60,244 nucleotides of DNA from a virus (IMGVR_UViG_3300013103_000002:1-60244); one strand, 5' to 3'. Shown: positions 25,023-31,649, numbered from the stretch's first letter. A program made the numbers and translations. The notes: generated by a model from the sequence alone, not told the origin.

Positions 25023-25388
25023 ATGTTAAAGATTAAGTTTAAAAAAGTTTATATCTATGAGCCTGAATTGGGGAAAAAATATTGCTGCAGGTTATACGTG
25101 TATTTACCAGCCTGCAATAATTGCTTACTAAAAAAAGAACTATTAAGCGAAACCCAATTGTTGGGATCCGTTCTGCATGAAAATTGGGGAACTTTCATAG
25201 ACGAAAATGGCGAATACTGGCGACGAAAACATATCGTCTTGTTCGCAAAACATGGGTGGCAAGACCTACAACAACAGGTCAACGATGAAATAAAACATAT
25301 CATTAACCAGCTGAAAGAAATAGTAAACTTCAATAAGGAACAGGAACAAAAGAAACCTAGCGACGAGTCCCTTATAGTTGAAATATAA
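25023..25388 (+). CDS. Hypothetical protein, first of a duplicated pair
   Basis: The 121-aa protein starts at MLKIKFKKVYIYEPELGKK after AAAGGAGGG. A strand-rich N-terminus is followed by a helix of about 40 residues and a charged tail ending LIVEI. The next gene encodes a clear paralog with the same start, the same WG motif (ENWGTF / ESWGCY) and the same tail shape. The function is unknown. Confidence 0.75.
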   Translation: MLKIKFKKVYIYEPELGKKYCCRLYVYLPACNNCLLKKELLSETQLLGSVLHENWGTFIDENGEYWRRKHIVLFAKHGWQDLQQQVNDEIKHIINQLKEIVNFNKEQEQKKPSDESLIVEI

Positions 25389-25396
25389 TAAACCGT

Positions 25397-25410
25397 TGAA
25401 AACATTTTTA
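25397..25410. promoter_or_regulatory. Degenerate operator palindrome
   Basis: TGAAAACATTTTTA differs from the palindrome at two positions. It follows the stop of the first paralog and precedes a stem-loop, as in the second paralog. Confidence 0.5.
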
Positions 25411-25413
25411 ATC

Positions 25414-25434
25414 GGGCTACCACAACGGTAGCCC
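25414..25434. other. Stem-loop between the paralogs
   Basis: GGGCTACC, loop ACAAC and GGTAGCCC form an 8-bp stem with no T-run after it. The order gene, operator, stem-loop is repeated after the next gene, so the whole unit was probably duplicated. Confidence 0.65.
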
Positions 25435-25474
25435 TAGACCTTACCTATAATTAAACCAAAAAAGGGGGTTGAAA

Positions 25475-25840
25475 ATGTTAAAGGTTAAAGTCAAAAAAAG
25501 TTACATTTATGATCCGACTCACAAAAGACCTTTTATTGGAATGTTAGAAGTATCCCTTCCAGCAGAAAAATGTTATATTAAAGAGCCTCTCAGGAAGTAT
25601 AAGGTTTATCTGTTTGACGAAGAATTACTTGAAAGCTGGGGTTGTTATACAGAAGATAAAGACGGTAAATGGAGATCCAGAACATATATCACCTACAAGT
25701 CTTCATGGGAAGAAGCAAAAGAAGATCTAAATAAAAAGACAGAAGAAGTGATAAACACCTTGCGTCAAATTTATAGAGAATATAAACAAAATGTCGAATC
25801 CGCTCCTAATGAAGAAGAAAACATCTATATCATAGAATAA
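25475..25840 (+). CDS. Hypothetical protein, second of a duplicated pair
   Basis: The 121-aa protein starts at MLKVKVKKSYIYDP after AAGGGGG; a TTG 6 nt upstream is less likely. It is a paralog of the preceding gene: the first strand block, the ESWGCY motif, a long helix (SWEEAKEDLNKKTEEVINTL) and an acidic, hydrophobic-ended tail (NIYIIE). The function is unknown. Confidence 0.75.
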   Translation: MLKVKVKKSYIYDPTHKRPFIGMLEVSLPAEKCYIKEPLRKYKVYLFDEELLESWGCYTEDKDGKWRSRTYITYKSSWEEAKEDLNKKTEEVINTLRQIYREYKQNVESAPNEEENIYIIE

Positions 25841-25845
25841 ATCAT

Positions 25846-25859
25846 TGAAAACATTTTCA
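25846..25859. promoter_or_regulatory. Operator variant after the second paralog
   Basis: TGAAAACATTTTCA (central CA) with flanks T and A, between the stop codon and a strong terminator. Confidence 0.7.
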
Positions 25860-25861
25860 AC

Positions 25862-25890
25862 GGGCGGGCTTTTTGCCCGCCCTTTTTTTT
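25862..25890 (+). terminator. Strong rho-independent terminator
   Basis: GGGCGGGC, loop TTTTT, GCCCGCCC and then eight T. It ends the rightward transcript before the hairpin-rich region. Confidence 0.92.
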
Positions 25891-25908
25891 GCTCTCACTC
25901 TATAGACC

Positions 25909-25921
25909 TACGACCTAGCAC
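25909..25921 (+). repeat. 13-bp inverted pair, left copy
   Basis: TACGACCTAGCAC; its exact reverse complement is at 31650-31662, so the pair frames the leftward island. Confidence 0.7.
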
Positions 25922-25927
25922 AGCCTA

Positions 25928-25987
25928 TATAGACTAATACTCCATTATAAATCTCTTAAAGAGATTTATAATGGGTATATGTCTATA
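25928..25987. repeat. Inverted repeat 1 (cruciform type)
   Basis: A perfect 16-bp stem (25942-25974) around one central A, then a mismatched zone, then outer TATAGAC and GTCTATA. The almost loop-free centre favours a DNA cruciform over an RNA hairpin terminator. Confidence 0.8.
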
Positions 25988-26001
25988 AGGTCGTCAGCCT
26001 G

Positions 26002-26061
26002 TATAGACTTATATCCCATATAAAATATCTTAAAGATATTTTATATGGGTATTAGTCTATC
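26002..26061. repeat. Inverted repeat 2 (cruciform type)
   Basis: A perfect 17-bp stem (26015-26049) around one A, with outer TATAGAC and GTCTAT as in repeat 1. The inner stem sequence differs from repeat 1, while the architecture and outer bases are kept. Confidence 0.8.
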
Positions 26062-26102
26062 AGGTCGGATATATACAGCTAGCACTATAGACGAGCACTC
26101 CA

Positions 26103-26170
26103 CCCTTATATGTCTATATGCTATTATTAATTCTTTAAAGAATTAATAATAGCTATAAGACATATTAGGG
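26103..26170. repeat. Inverted repeat 3 (cruciform type)
   Basis: A 17-bp perfect stem centred between 26136 and 26137, a 4-nt internal bubble, then an 8-bp stem (TATGTCT) and 4 more pairs. The order of elements matches repeats 1 and 2, with a third inner sequence. Confidence 0.8.
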
Positions 26171-26184
26171 CGGGCTGGAGTGAA
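26168..26184 (+). repeat. 17-bp direct repeat, first copy
   Basis: GGGCGGGCTGGAGTGAA; the second copy is at 26992-27008. In this copy the sequence runs into promoter-like motif 4. Confidence 0.8.
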
Positions 26185-26211
26185 TGTCCAGGTTGACAGG
26201 TTTGATATACT
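26180..26211 (+). promoter_or_regulatory. Recurring promoter-like motif, copy 4
   Basis: GTGAATGTCCAGGTTGACA with TATACT 26 nt from its first base (26206-26211), 33 bp before the gene at 26245. Confidence 0.6.
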
Positions 26212-26244
26212 GGAAGCAAAAAAACAAAACAAAGGGGGTCGCTT

Positions 26245-26526
26245 ATGGAACTCATTATTAAAAGCATTGAAAAAATGTTCTTAAAGAGCGGGGAAAAATC
26301 TAGTAATGTGGACAAAGGAAAATTGATTGTAGATAGGGACAAATTGATTTATAAAAACGGTAAAGAGATTGAAGTAGAGCTGGAGCGGGTAGAAAAAGAA
26401 AAAAGTTATTCGTTATTATACGCAAGACTTGAATTAGAGGGCGGGATTGTTGCTCAATTAAATGTGTATGAATTGAAAAGAAAAGAAAAGAAAAATCAAC
26501 GAAAAAAATCCAGTAGCTTGATTTAA
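26245..26526 (+). CDS. Small charged protein
   Basis: The 93-aa protein has an AAAGGGGG SD. It is rich in Lys and Glu, with a strand region YSLLYARLELEGGIVAQL and a basic tail (KRKEKKNQRKKS). It stands alone between its own promoter-like motif and its own terminator, so it is a one-gene unit. I recognise no family. Confidence 0.7.
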   Translation: MELIIKSIEKMFLKSGEKSSNVDKGKLIVDRDKLIYKNGKEIEVELERVEKEKSYSLLYARLELEGGIVAQLNVYELKRKEKKNQRKKSSSLI

Positions 26527-26534
26527 AGTTGCAA

Positions 26535-26565
26535 GGGGCGGACAAAATGTCCGCTCCTTTTTTTT
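26535..26565 (+). terminator. Rho-independent terminator
   Basis: GGGGCGGACA, AAA, TGTCCGCTCC and then eight T. It ends the one-gene transcript. Confidence 0.92.
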
Positions 26566-26640
26566 GCCCAAATAACCCCACCCCTATCGGACACAGGGGG
26601 GTTTATATAGGGGACGGGGCGGGGCTTTTTGTGAACCTCT

Positions 26641-26930
26641 CACAAAAATCCCGAATTTCAGAAAATCCCAAATTCTAGAAAATCCTAAACTTTTAAAAAT
26701 TCTAAATTTTAACTTTCTCACAAAAATCTTAAATTTCAGATGAACTTCTCACAAAAATCCTAAATTTCAGAAAATCTTAAATTTCACAAAAATCCTAAAT
26801 TTTGTAAAAATCTTAAATCTTGAATTTTGTAAAAATCCTGAATTTTAGAAAACCTTAAAATTGAAAAATCCCGAATTTCAGAAAATCTTGAATTTTGTAA
26901 AATTCTGAATTTAGGAAATCCTGAATTCTT
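26641..26930. repeat. Degenerate tandem repeats of about 17 bp
   Basis: About 15 imperfect copies of a unit like AAAATCYTRAATTTYRG follow one another. They do not form a long open frame on either strand. Unit length and phase drift, as in old tandem arrays. Confidence 0.75.
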
Positions 26931-26991
26931 CTATAAGGAATTTTAAGAGTTTTTATATAGGGAGAGTTTTTGGGTAGGGAAGCCCGCAGGT

Positions 26992-27008
26992 GGGCGGGCT
27001 GGAGTGAA
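26992..27008 (+). repeat. 17-bp direct repeat, second copy
   Basis: Same 17 bases as 26168-26184. Here they run into the operator at 27005 instead of a promoter-like motif. Confidence 0.8.
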
Positions 27009-27018
27009 AACGTTTTCA
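27005..27018. promoter_or_regulatory. Operator palindrome, first of a pair
   Basis: Exact 14-mer with flanks G and A. It is followed 29 bp later by a second copy, close to three turns of B-DNA, the only tandem pair in the genome. Confidence 0.8.
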
Positions 27019-27033
27019 ATCCGTCCCTGCCAG

Positions 27034-27047
27034 TGAAAACGTTTTCA
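27034..27047. promoter_or_regulatory. Operator palindrome, second of a pair
   Basis: Exact 14-mer with flanks G and A, two bases from the stop codon of the leftward kinase gene. Confidence 0.8.
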
Positions 27048-27049
27048 AT

Positions 27050-27595
27050 TTAAACAGTTACATAAGACGCACCATAGTAAATTTTGTCGTCTCTATTAAT
27101 CTTAATTACCCGCACATCGTTTTTTATCCCGTCCAGCATCCGCTCTAAACAATGATGAATAAAAAATCCGTCCCGATCATCATACCCATCAGGCAACTCA
27201 TATAACAAAATTACATCATATAACTTGTCCACAGACTCAACACATTTCCTTGCCTGCACAAAATATTCCGCAAGAAAAGGATACTTCGCTACCTGTAAAA
27301 GAATATAGGAGAAAACATCAAATATCGTCCTGTCCGCTACAAAACTGGGCATCGTCCTTACACAAAATAAATAAGATAAAAGAATCGCTGACTCAAACCT
27401 TGCCCACGAAACTAAATCCTCCTTCGCTGGATTCCTCCAGTTAAAATGAGTTAATTTCAATAAATCCCTCGCAAACTCTGGAATCAATGGTAAATCAGAA
27501 ATTCTGCTTAACTTTGTAGCAAGCGTGGTCTTCCCTACTCCATGTGCTCCAGAAATACCAATTCTTTTATACTCACTTAAATCTAAAACCTGCAT
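27050..27595 (-). CDS. P-loop kinase/ATPase (AAA_28, NadR-like)
   Basis: The protein of 181 aa starts at MQVLDLSEYKRIG after GGAGGG; a longer frame upstream reads through the operator at 27613 and has no SD. Walker A is GISGAHGVGKTTLATKL, and VADRTIFDVFSYIL supplies the DR motif of nucleotide-type kinases. This pattern is typical of AAA_28 or NadR ribosylnicotinamide kinase-like proteins in phages. It probably phosphorylates a nucleoside or NAD precursor. It is the last gene of the leftward island. Confidence 0.75.
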   Translation of the reverse strand: MQVLDLSEYKRIGISGAHGVGKTTLATKLSRISDLPLIPEFARDLLKLTHFNWRNPAKEDLVSWARFESAILLSYLFCVRTMPSFVADRTIFDVFSYILLQVAKYPFLAEYFVQARKCVESVDKLYDVILLYELPDGYDDRDGFFIHHCLERMLDGIKNDVRVIKINRDDKIYYGASYVTV

Positions 27596-27612
27596 ATTAC
27601 CCTCCTTTTCAG

Positions 27613-27626
27613 TGAAAACGTTTTCA
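27613..27626. promoter_or_regulatory. Operator palindrome between DUF1653 and kinase genes
   Basis: Exact 14-mer with flanks G and A. It fills most of the 28-bp gap, upstream of the kinase SD. Confidence 0.8.
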
Positions 27627-27833
27627 ATGTTTGAGTTTGAATCTCGGCACAAGTTTGCCATTATAAAATACAACTTCTTCCCACATAGAAAGCGGTCTCG
27701 CCCACACAACATCAGGACTCCTTATATCATGATAAATTACCATATCTTCCTTCGTCTCCGTATGCTTCGCAATACACAAAACTTTATACAAACCTCCTTT
27801 AAAATGCTTATAAATCCTCCCAACTTTTACCAT
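27624..27833 (-). CDS. DUF1653 family protein
   Basis: The 69-aa protein matches DUF1653 along its length: VGRIYKHFKGGLYKVLCIA, KHTETKEDMVIYHD, WARPLSMW and VPRFKLKH. This is a small SH3-like beta fold found in bacteria and phages, with no proven activity. SD AAAGGAGG. Its stop region touches the operator at 27613. Confidence 0.88.
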   Translation of the reverse strand: MVKVGRIYKHFKGGLYKVLCIAKHTETKEDMVIYHDIRSPDVVWARPLSMWEEVVFYNGKLVPRFKLKH

Positions 27834-27845
27834 CCTTTCCCTCCT

Positions 27846-28334
27846 TTAAATCCCAGTCTGCCCAATCCCTCCTCTATTCTCATTTAACAACCTTTCAACT
27901 TCAATAAACTCAATCTTCTCCATATTCTTTATTATTCGGAATTGACAGAGTCGGGCATATAAAGGAACAAAAGTCCCTCTGGTCGCATAAGCAAGAAAAT
28001 GCCAAATATCATCATCTCCACAATAAGAATTATCAATAACCGCAGGAGGATTCGTCTGCTGTAAACCATATCTTCCAAATGTAGAAGACCTTGCCACAAT
28101 CCATGCTTCATGTCCTTGTGGTAATTCTATAGAAACTCCAAGCCCAAATTTTACATACTCTCCCCCACCAATAAACCAACCTTTCTGTTTCTCTCCATTA
28201 ATTTCCCATTCAACAGGTTTCCGTTCTTTCTCATCTATAATCAATTTTGTCGCATACAAATCAATCCAGTCTCCTTTCTCTATAACTTTCAATCTGGGCA
28301 TTGAAGGATCATGATATTTAACTTTTATCTTCAT
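27846..28334 (-). CDS. dut: dUTP diphosphatase (trimeric type)
   Basis: The 162-aa protein has the conserved dUTPase motifs: ARSSTFGRYGL (motif 2), VIDNSYCGDDD (motif 3, uracil-binding hairpin), RLCQFRI (motif 4) and the C-terminal NRGGIGQTG (motif 5, Gly-rich flap). It converts dUTP to dUMP and limits uracil in phage DNA. It complements the UDG domain fused to the polymerase. It overlaps the upstream gene by 4 bp. Confidence 0.93.
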   Translation of the reverse strand: MKIKVKYHDPSMPRLKVIEKGDWIDLYATKLIIDEKERKPVEWEINGEKQKGWFIGGGEYVKFGLGVSIELPQGHEAWIVARSSTFGRYGLQQTNPPAVIDNSYCGDDDIWHFLAYATRGTFVPLYARLCQFRIIKNMEKIEFIEVERLLNENRGGIGQTGI

Positions 28335-28693
28335 CGGATAGCCTCCTTTACAACCAGAGACTCTAAAATGTTCTCTACTATCAAATAAAGCCTGTAATTA
28401 TCTTTCAAAACCACATCGCTTACTTTCATTCCCATGATTTCTTCAATAGGGAATCCGACCATATCCATGATTCCATGTGCCGTGTCCACAATCACAGTAG
28501 AATTGATAAAAACCAGCTTATTTTTATTTTCTTCATATTCTCCATTCTTCGCATCAAGCAAAATCCTGATCGCATCGTCTATTCTTTCTTTATACGCTTC
28601 ACTTCTCCTGCTCAAACTCTCCTTCGCTACATTTAAATTTGCAGAAAGCATATTCTTCTTTTCCATATAGTCTAAACATTCCTTTACTGTCAT
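28331..28693 (-). CDS. Hypothetical protein
   Basis: The 120-aa protein is coupled to both neighbours by 4-bp overlaps. It has an N-terminal helix (NLNVAKESLSRRSEAYKERI) and a strand-rich second half. No family was recognised. It lies between the M15 peptidase and dUTPase genes. Confidence 0.75.
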   Translation of the reverse strand: MTVKECLDYMEKKNMLSANLNVAKESLSRRSEAYKERIDDAIRILLDAKNGEYEENKNKLVFINSTVIVDTAHGIMDMVGFPIEEIMGMKVSDVVLKDNYRLYLIVENILESLVVKEAIR

Positions 28694-29118
28694 AATTCCC
28701 CCCGCAAAGTTTTGACTAATACTCTAGTTAAATTATTGATTCCGTAATAATATGCTCCGTTCCTATCCCGATACCATACAGTCCGCACAAGACTTTCTCT
28801 AATGTCAATATGCCACCCTGGATTGTTCCAGAATGGATAAAACCCAATTGCTCCTATTTTTCTAAATTGGGACAATAAACAAAATTGCTCTAAATAGGAA
28901 AATCTATCTGGACTCACTTTCCAATGAAAATCCACTGCCATTCCTTTATAATGGAGTGATTTAGGAGAGTGCCCGCTGTCGTCCCACGCAACATGGATTA
29001 TAATCGGAAACCCAGACGCTTCTCTTATTTCATCCATCAGAAATACAAGGGAAGGAATAACTTTGTCGGGATCTTTCCTGAATTCTTCTTTTTTAAAATG
29101 TTTTACTCTCTCCCACAT
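28690..29118 (-). CDS. M15-type peptidase, probable endolysin
   Basis: The protein of about 142 aa starts at MWERVKHFKKEEF after AAAGGAGG. The zinc ligands are in DSGHSPKSLHYKGMAVDFHW (SxHxxGxAxD) and PGWHIDIRE (WHxD), as in D-Ala-D-Ala carboxypeptidase-like lysins of the M15 family. It would cut peptidoglycan stem peptides at lysis. No signal peptide is visible, so a holin is needed; a candidate lies at 38201. Confidence 0.85.
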   Translation of the reverse strand: MWERVKHFKKEEFRKDPDKVIPSLVFLMDEIREASGFPIIIHVAWDDSGHSPKSLHYKGMAVDFHWKVSPDRFSYLEQFCLLSQFRKIGAIGFYPFWNNPGWHIDIRESLVRTVWYRDRNGAYYYGINNLTRVLVKTLRGEL

Positions 29119-29766
29119 AAAATCCTCCTTTAATTTAAAATGATGTTGTGCAAAGAAAAGCAAAACTCAACAATGCCACAGCAAGGGATTGGTAAACTTG
29201 GCACTGCCGTTGCCGCTCCTTACGAAACAATGCCTATGCTACTCTTTACGAAACAACACCTATCCTTACGAAACAGCACCTATGCTGCTCCTTACTGAAC
29301 TATACCCTGGCGATTCCTTACAAAACAATGCCTCTGCGATTCCTTGCCATACTAAACCTACGCCGAACACAACGATACTGCACTTAACCCCTGCCTATAC
29401 AACGCTACGCATTGTAGCACACCGCCCTTGCTATGATATTCAGTGCTTTGCCAATGCAAAACTTCTTGAAGCATTGCTCCGCCTTTGCTAAACCTGACTC
29501 TGCTAATCTCTGCCTCTGCTATACCTAGCCACTCCTTACTACTCATCACCACTGCTGGACAACTCATTACTTTCCGTCGCTTCACCGTTGCGAAACTAGG
29601 TATTACTTCGCCATTGCAAATCAGCACTCTACTTGACCATGCCTTTCCATTGCGTCCCACAACCCAACCATACAGAGCAATACCATAGCTTAACGGCACA
29701 GCACTAAACCATCGCCCGACTGGGCAACGCCTCTGCTCTGCAAAAATATACTATACGATGCCATTA
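29119..29766. other. Non-coding block of degenerate GCAATGG-like repeats
   Basis: This 648-bp block has a base composition unlike its neighbours and no convincing gene. It holds six tandem 26-bp units (29202-29351) and then more decayed words such as GCAATGG and GGCATAGC on the minus strand. An open frame at 29358-29699 (minus) has no SD and reads like translated repeats. Confidence 0.7.
29202..29351. repeat. Six tandem 26-bp direct repeats
   Basis: Units begin at 29202, 29228, 29254, 29274, 29300 and 29326; the third lacks 6 bp. A typical unit starts with CAATGCCTATGC and ends with CTCCTTACGAAA. There are no spacers, so this is not a CRISPR array. Confidence 0.88.
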
Positions 29767-30390
29767 CTACTTAACTCTTTCCCAAGTAAATCTTCCATAC
29801 CCACCATTTCTCCATTGCCCTAGTCCCTTCAGTTTTCCATAATCCAGCAATGTTTCTATTACTTTCCAATTCAATTCTTTATGTGGAAGAAGGGCTATTT
29901 CTATTTCAAATTCAACAGGATCAATAAAATCGGAACTGATTAATGAAACTCTAGGACCTTGTGGAGTGTTGGCACGCAGAGACCGCTCTAATCTTCCATC
30001 AGGCTTCTCTTTCAACCAGATATATCGTGGAAAAACAAACACATAATTGTCAATCTTGCTCCGCAAGTTCTTTATTTTCAGTATATCTTTCAACACATTC
30101 CCAGCTTCTTTCAGGAAACCTTTGATATGATAATCCATTAAATAAACTCCATCAGCGTCAGTGTAGAAACCAGTTTCTCCCTGCCCTTCAGGAGCTAATT
30201 TCTGTTCTATCTGCATCTGCATTTCTTGCTCATCTAACTGCTCTGGATCAGCATCCATTAAATCTTCTTCCTTTCCATAATACTTTGCCTGAACATATCT
30301 TGTGAAAACTTTTAAATCTTTAGGGATACTGCCCAGCAATTTCTCAATCAAAATGATTTTATACTTTCTCTTATCCATCTCTATACCCAT
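29767..30390 (-). CDS. Hypothetical protein with RAMP-like Gly-rich loop
   Basis: The protein of about 207 aa starts after AAAGGAGGG. Its last residues, KGLGQWRNGGYGRFTW, resemble the glycine-rich loop (GxG...GyGrf) that closes RAMP-fold proteins such as Cas5, Cas6, Cas7 and Csm3. Before it are SLISSDFIDPVEFEIEIALL, a strand, and a helix (VIETLLDYGK), in the order expected of a ferredoxin-like fold. The phage also carries a DUF1874 protein, the AcrIII-1 family. Whether this is a true RAMP relative cannot be settled by eye; it might be a structural or regulatory phage protein. Confidence 0.55.
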   Translation of the reverse strand: MGIEMDKRKYKIILIEKLLGSIPKDLKVFTRYVQAKYYGKEEDLMDADPEQLDEQEMQMQIEQKLAPEGQGETGFYTDADGVYLMDYHIKGFLKEAGNVLKDILKIKNLRSKIDNYVFVFPRYIWLKEKPDGRLERSLRANTPQGPRVSLISSDFIDPVEFEIEIALLPHKELNWKVIETLLDYGKLKGLGQWRNGGYGRFTWERVK

Positions 30391-30401
30391 CACGCCCTCC
30401 T

Positions 30402-30857
30402 TTAAAAATATTTTTCTATCAAATCCAAATCTTTTAAAGCCTCATCCATATAACTTTCAGCATTGATTTCTGGATCAAAGTAGAGATAAATATTGAACAG
30501 ATGCTCAAGAATTTTGCCGAAATAGGCAAACTCAAACCTGTTCCTGACCGACGACCAGATGTCATCTCCTAATGCCAGCAGAAAATTCAAATAATACCTG
30601 ACATCAAACTCTTTCTTACTTTTCTTCACATCTTCAAAAAATTCTTCTGCCTTCTTGCTAGTAATCGCAAGCTCTTTTCCTAAATCTCCCTTGAATGTAG
30701 CATAGAGATACTCCCGAAGTCTATCTCTCCTTCTCTTGATTGCATTTAACCATGCCCAAACTTTAATAGGGAGATGCTTCTGCCTGAACATTTCAATGAA
30801 GGCTTCATCAGATAGGCAGGCAAGATAGAAGAATTTACGCTGATCTTTGCGTGCCAT
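30402..30857 (-). CDS. Helical hypothetical protein
   Basis: The 151-aa protein is almost entirely helical and rich in Lys and aromatic residues (YYLNFLLALGDDIW). The SD AAGGAG directly touches the ATG, though AGGGG lies a little upstream. It precedes the RAMP-like gene by 9 bp and is probably co-expressed with it. No family was recognised. Confidence 0.75.
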   Translation of the reverse strand: MARKDQRKFFYLACLSDEAFIEMFRQKHLPIKVWAWLNAIKRRRDRLREYLYATFKGDLGKELAITSKKAEEFFEDVKKSKKEFDVRYYLNFLLALGDDIWSSVRNRFEFAYFGKILEHLFNIYLYFDPEINAESYMDEALKDLDLIEKYF

Positions 30858-30871
30858 CTCCTTCCCCTTAT

Positions 30872-30885
30872 TGAAAACATTTTCA
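30872..30885. promoter_or_regulatory. Operator variant at gene end
   Basis: TGAAAACATTTTCA with flanks T and C. It abuts the TAG stop of the leftward 82-aa gene and precedes the SD of the next gene. Confidence 0.7.
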
Positions 30886-31134
30886 CTACAACTTTTTCTT
30901 CTTATACTTCCTTGCCATGTTCACTTTTCTCAATCTAACACTCTTTGGCTCTTTATAATGCTTGGACAACTTCTTCCTGCCCTTCGCAGTCAAATCCAGC
31001 GTCCCTTTTTTCAAATATCCCAACTTTTGCCAATGTCCAACAATAATCCTATACGCTTCCTCTCTTGGAATCTTTTTCTCTCTCATTAAAGCTGCGACAG
31101 CATGCTCTACTGGTTCTGGAACTTTCTTTCCCAT
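30886..31134 (-). CDS. Small basic protein
   Basis: The 82-aa protein is strongly basic at its C-terminus (MARKYKKKKL). The first half, VEHAVAALMREKKIPREEAY and VGHWQKLGYLKKG, is helical. It could bind nucleic acid. A clear promoter lies just upstream. Confidence 0.7.
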   Translation of the reverse strand: MGKKVPEPVEHAVAALMREKKIPREEAYRIIVGHWQKLGYLKKGTLDLTAKGRKKLSKHYKEPKSVRLRKVNMARKYKKKKL

Positions 31135-31160
31135 CCCTTCACCCCTTTTTGTTAATGTTT

Positions 31161-31189
31161 ACTTTAATTACTAATTTTAAAAATGTCAA
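31161..31189 (-). promoter_or_regulatory. Leftward promoter of the island
   Basis: On the minus strand TTGACA (31189-31184), a 17-nt spacer and TAAAGT (31166-31161), 27 bp before the 82-aa gene. Confidence 0.7.
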
Positions 31190-31207
31190 TACTAAAATTT
31201 TAATTTT

Positions 31208-31414
31208 TTATTTTCTCTTACTCAATTTTCTCAAAGTAAGAGCAAGTCTTGCTTTTCTCGCAACCCTTCCACTTCCTTTTGCTTTCTTTCTCAACCATGA
31301 AACTTTGATTGTTCCATCAGGATTCAATGCTCCTTCTCTCTTTGCAATTGCCCGCAGAGACCCTGGTCTCTTAATTGCCTTCTGAATCCATTTGTTATCT
31401 TTCTTCTTTGCCAT
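31208..31414 (-). CDS. Small basic protein of phage type
   Basis: The 68-aa protein starts at MAKKKDNKWIQKAIKRPG after AAGGAG. The basic motif KWIQKAIKRPGSLRAIAK occurs in small proteins of many phages, some thought to be virion-associated; I cannot give a function. It is the outermost leftward gene of the island. Confidence 0.7.
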   Translation of the reverse strand: MAKKKDNKWIQKAIKRPGSLRAIAKREGALNPDGTIKVSWLRKKAKGSGRVARKARLALTLRKLSKRK

Positions 31415-31611
31415 TTTTCTCTCCTTTTTCTGATCTTCCGAAATTATTTCCAATTTTCCAAAAATATCTCCGATTTTTAAAAATTATTCCCAATCCTATC
31501 AAAATATTCCCAAATCTCCAAAATTCTAAAATTTTCTCCTTTTTTCTGATTTATTTACCAAAATCCCTGATTATTTTCAATCTCCAAGTATTGAGCAGGG
31601 AATCAAAAATT

Positions 31612-31640
31612 TTGACATTAACAAAAAGTTTACATAATTC
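31612..31640 (+). promoter_or_regulatory. Rightward promoter facing a non-coding region
   Basis: TTGACA (31612-31617), a 17-nt spacer and TAATTC (31635-31640). No gene starts within 600 bp, so it may drive a non-coding RNA or a long leader. Confidence 0.5.
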
Positions 31641-31649
31641 TCCGTCGGC

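Larger units (their letters stand above)
25891..26244. other. Non-coding region with three large inverted repeats
   Basis: This 354-bp stretch has no gene. It holds three AT-rich inverted repeats of 60-68 bp, one copy of the 13-bp sequence TACGACCTAGCAC (25909-25921), a 17-bp direct repeat copy (26168-26184) and promoter-like motif copy 4. Confidence 0.8.
26566..27049. other. Non-coding region with A/T tandem repeats and a double operator
   Basis: This stretch has no gene. It contains a GC-rich inverted repeat (26574-26604), degenerate 17-bp repeats (26641-26930), a stem AGCCCGC/GCGGGCT (26981-27000) and two operators 29 bp apart. Confidence 0.75.

Noticed and set aside
27596-27712. Longer start for the kinase gene
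   Set aside because: The extra 39 residues translate the operator and part of the DUF1653 gene on the same strand, have no SD, and the internal ATG at 27595 has a perfect one.
29202-29351. Possible CRISPR array from regularly spaced 26-bp repeats
   Set aside because: The units are head to tail with no unique spacers and drift in sequence; no cas1/cas2 nearby.
29358-29699. A 113-aa minus-strand open frame in the repeat block
   Set aside because: No SD, low-complexity composition that reads as translated repeat words, and no resemblance to a folded protein.
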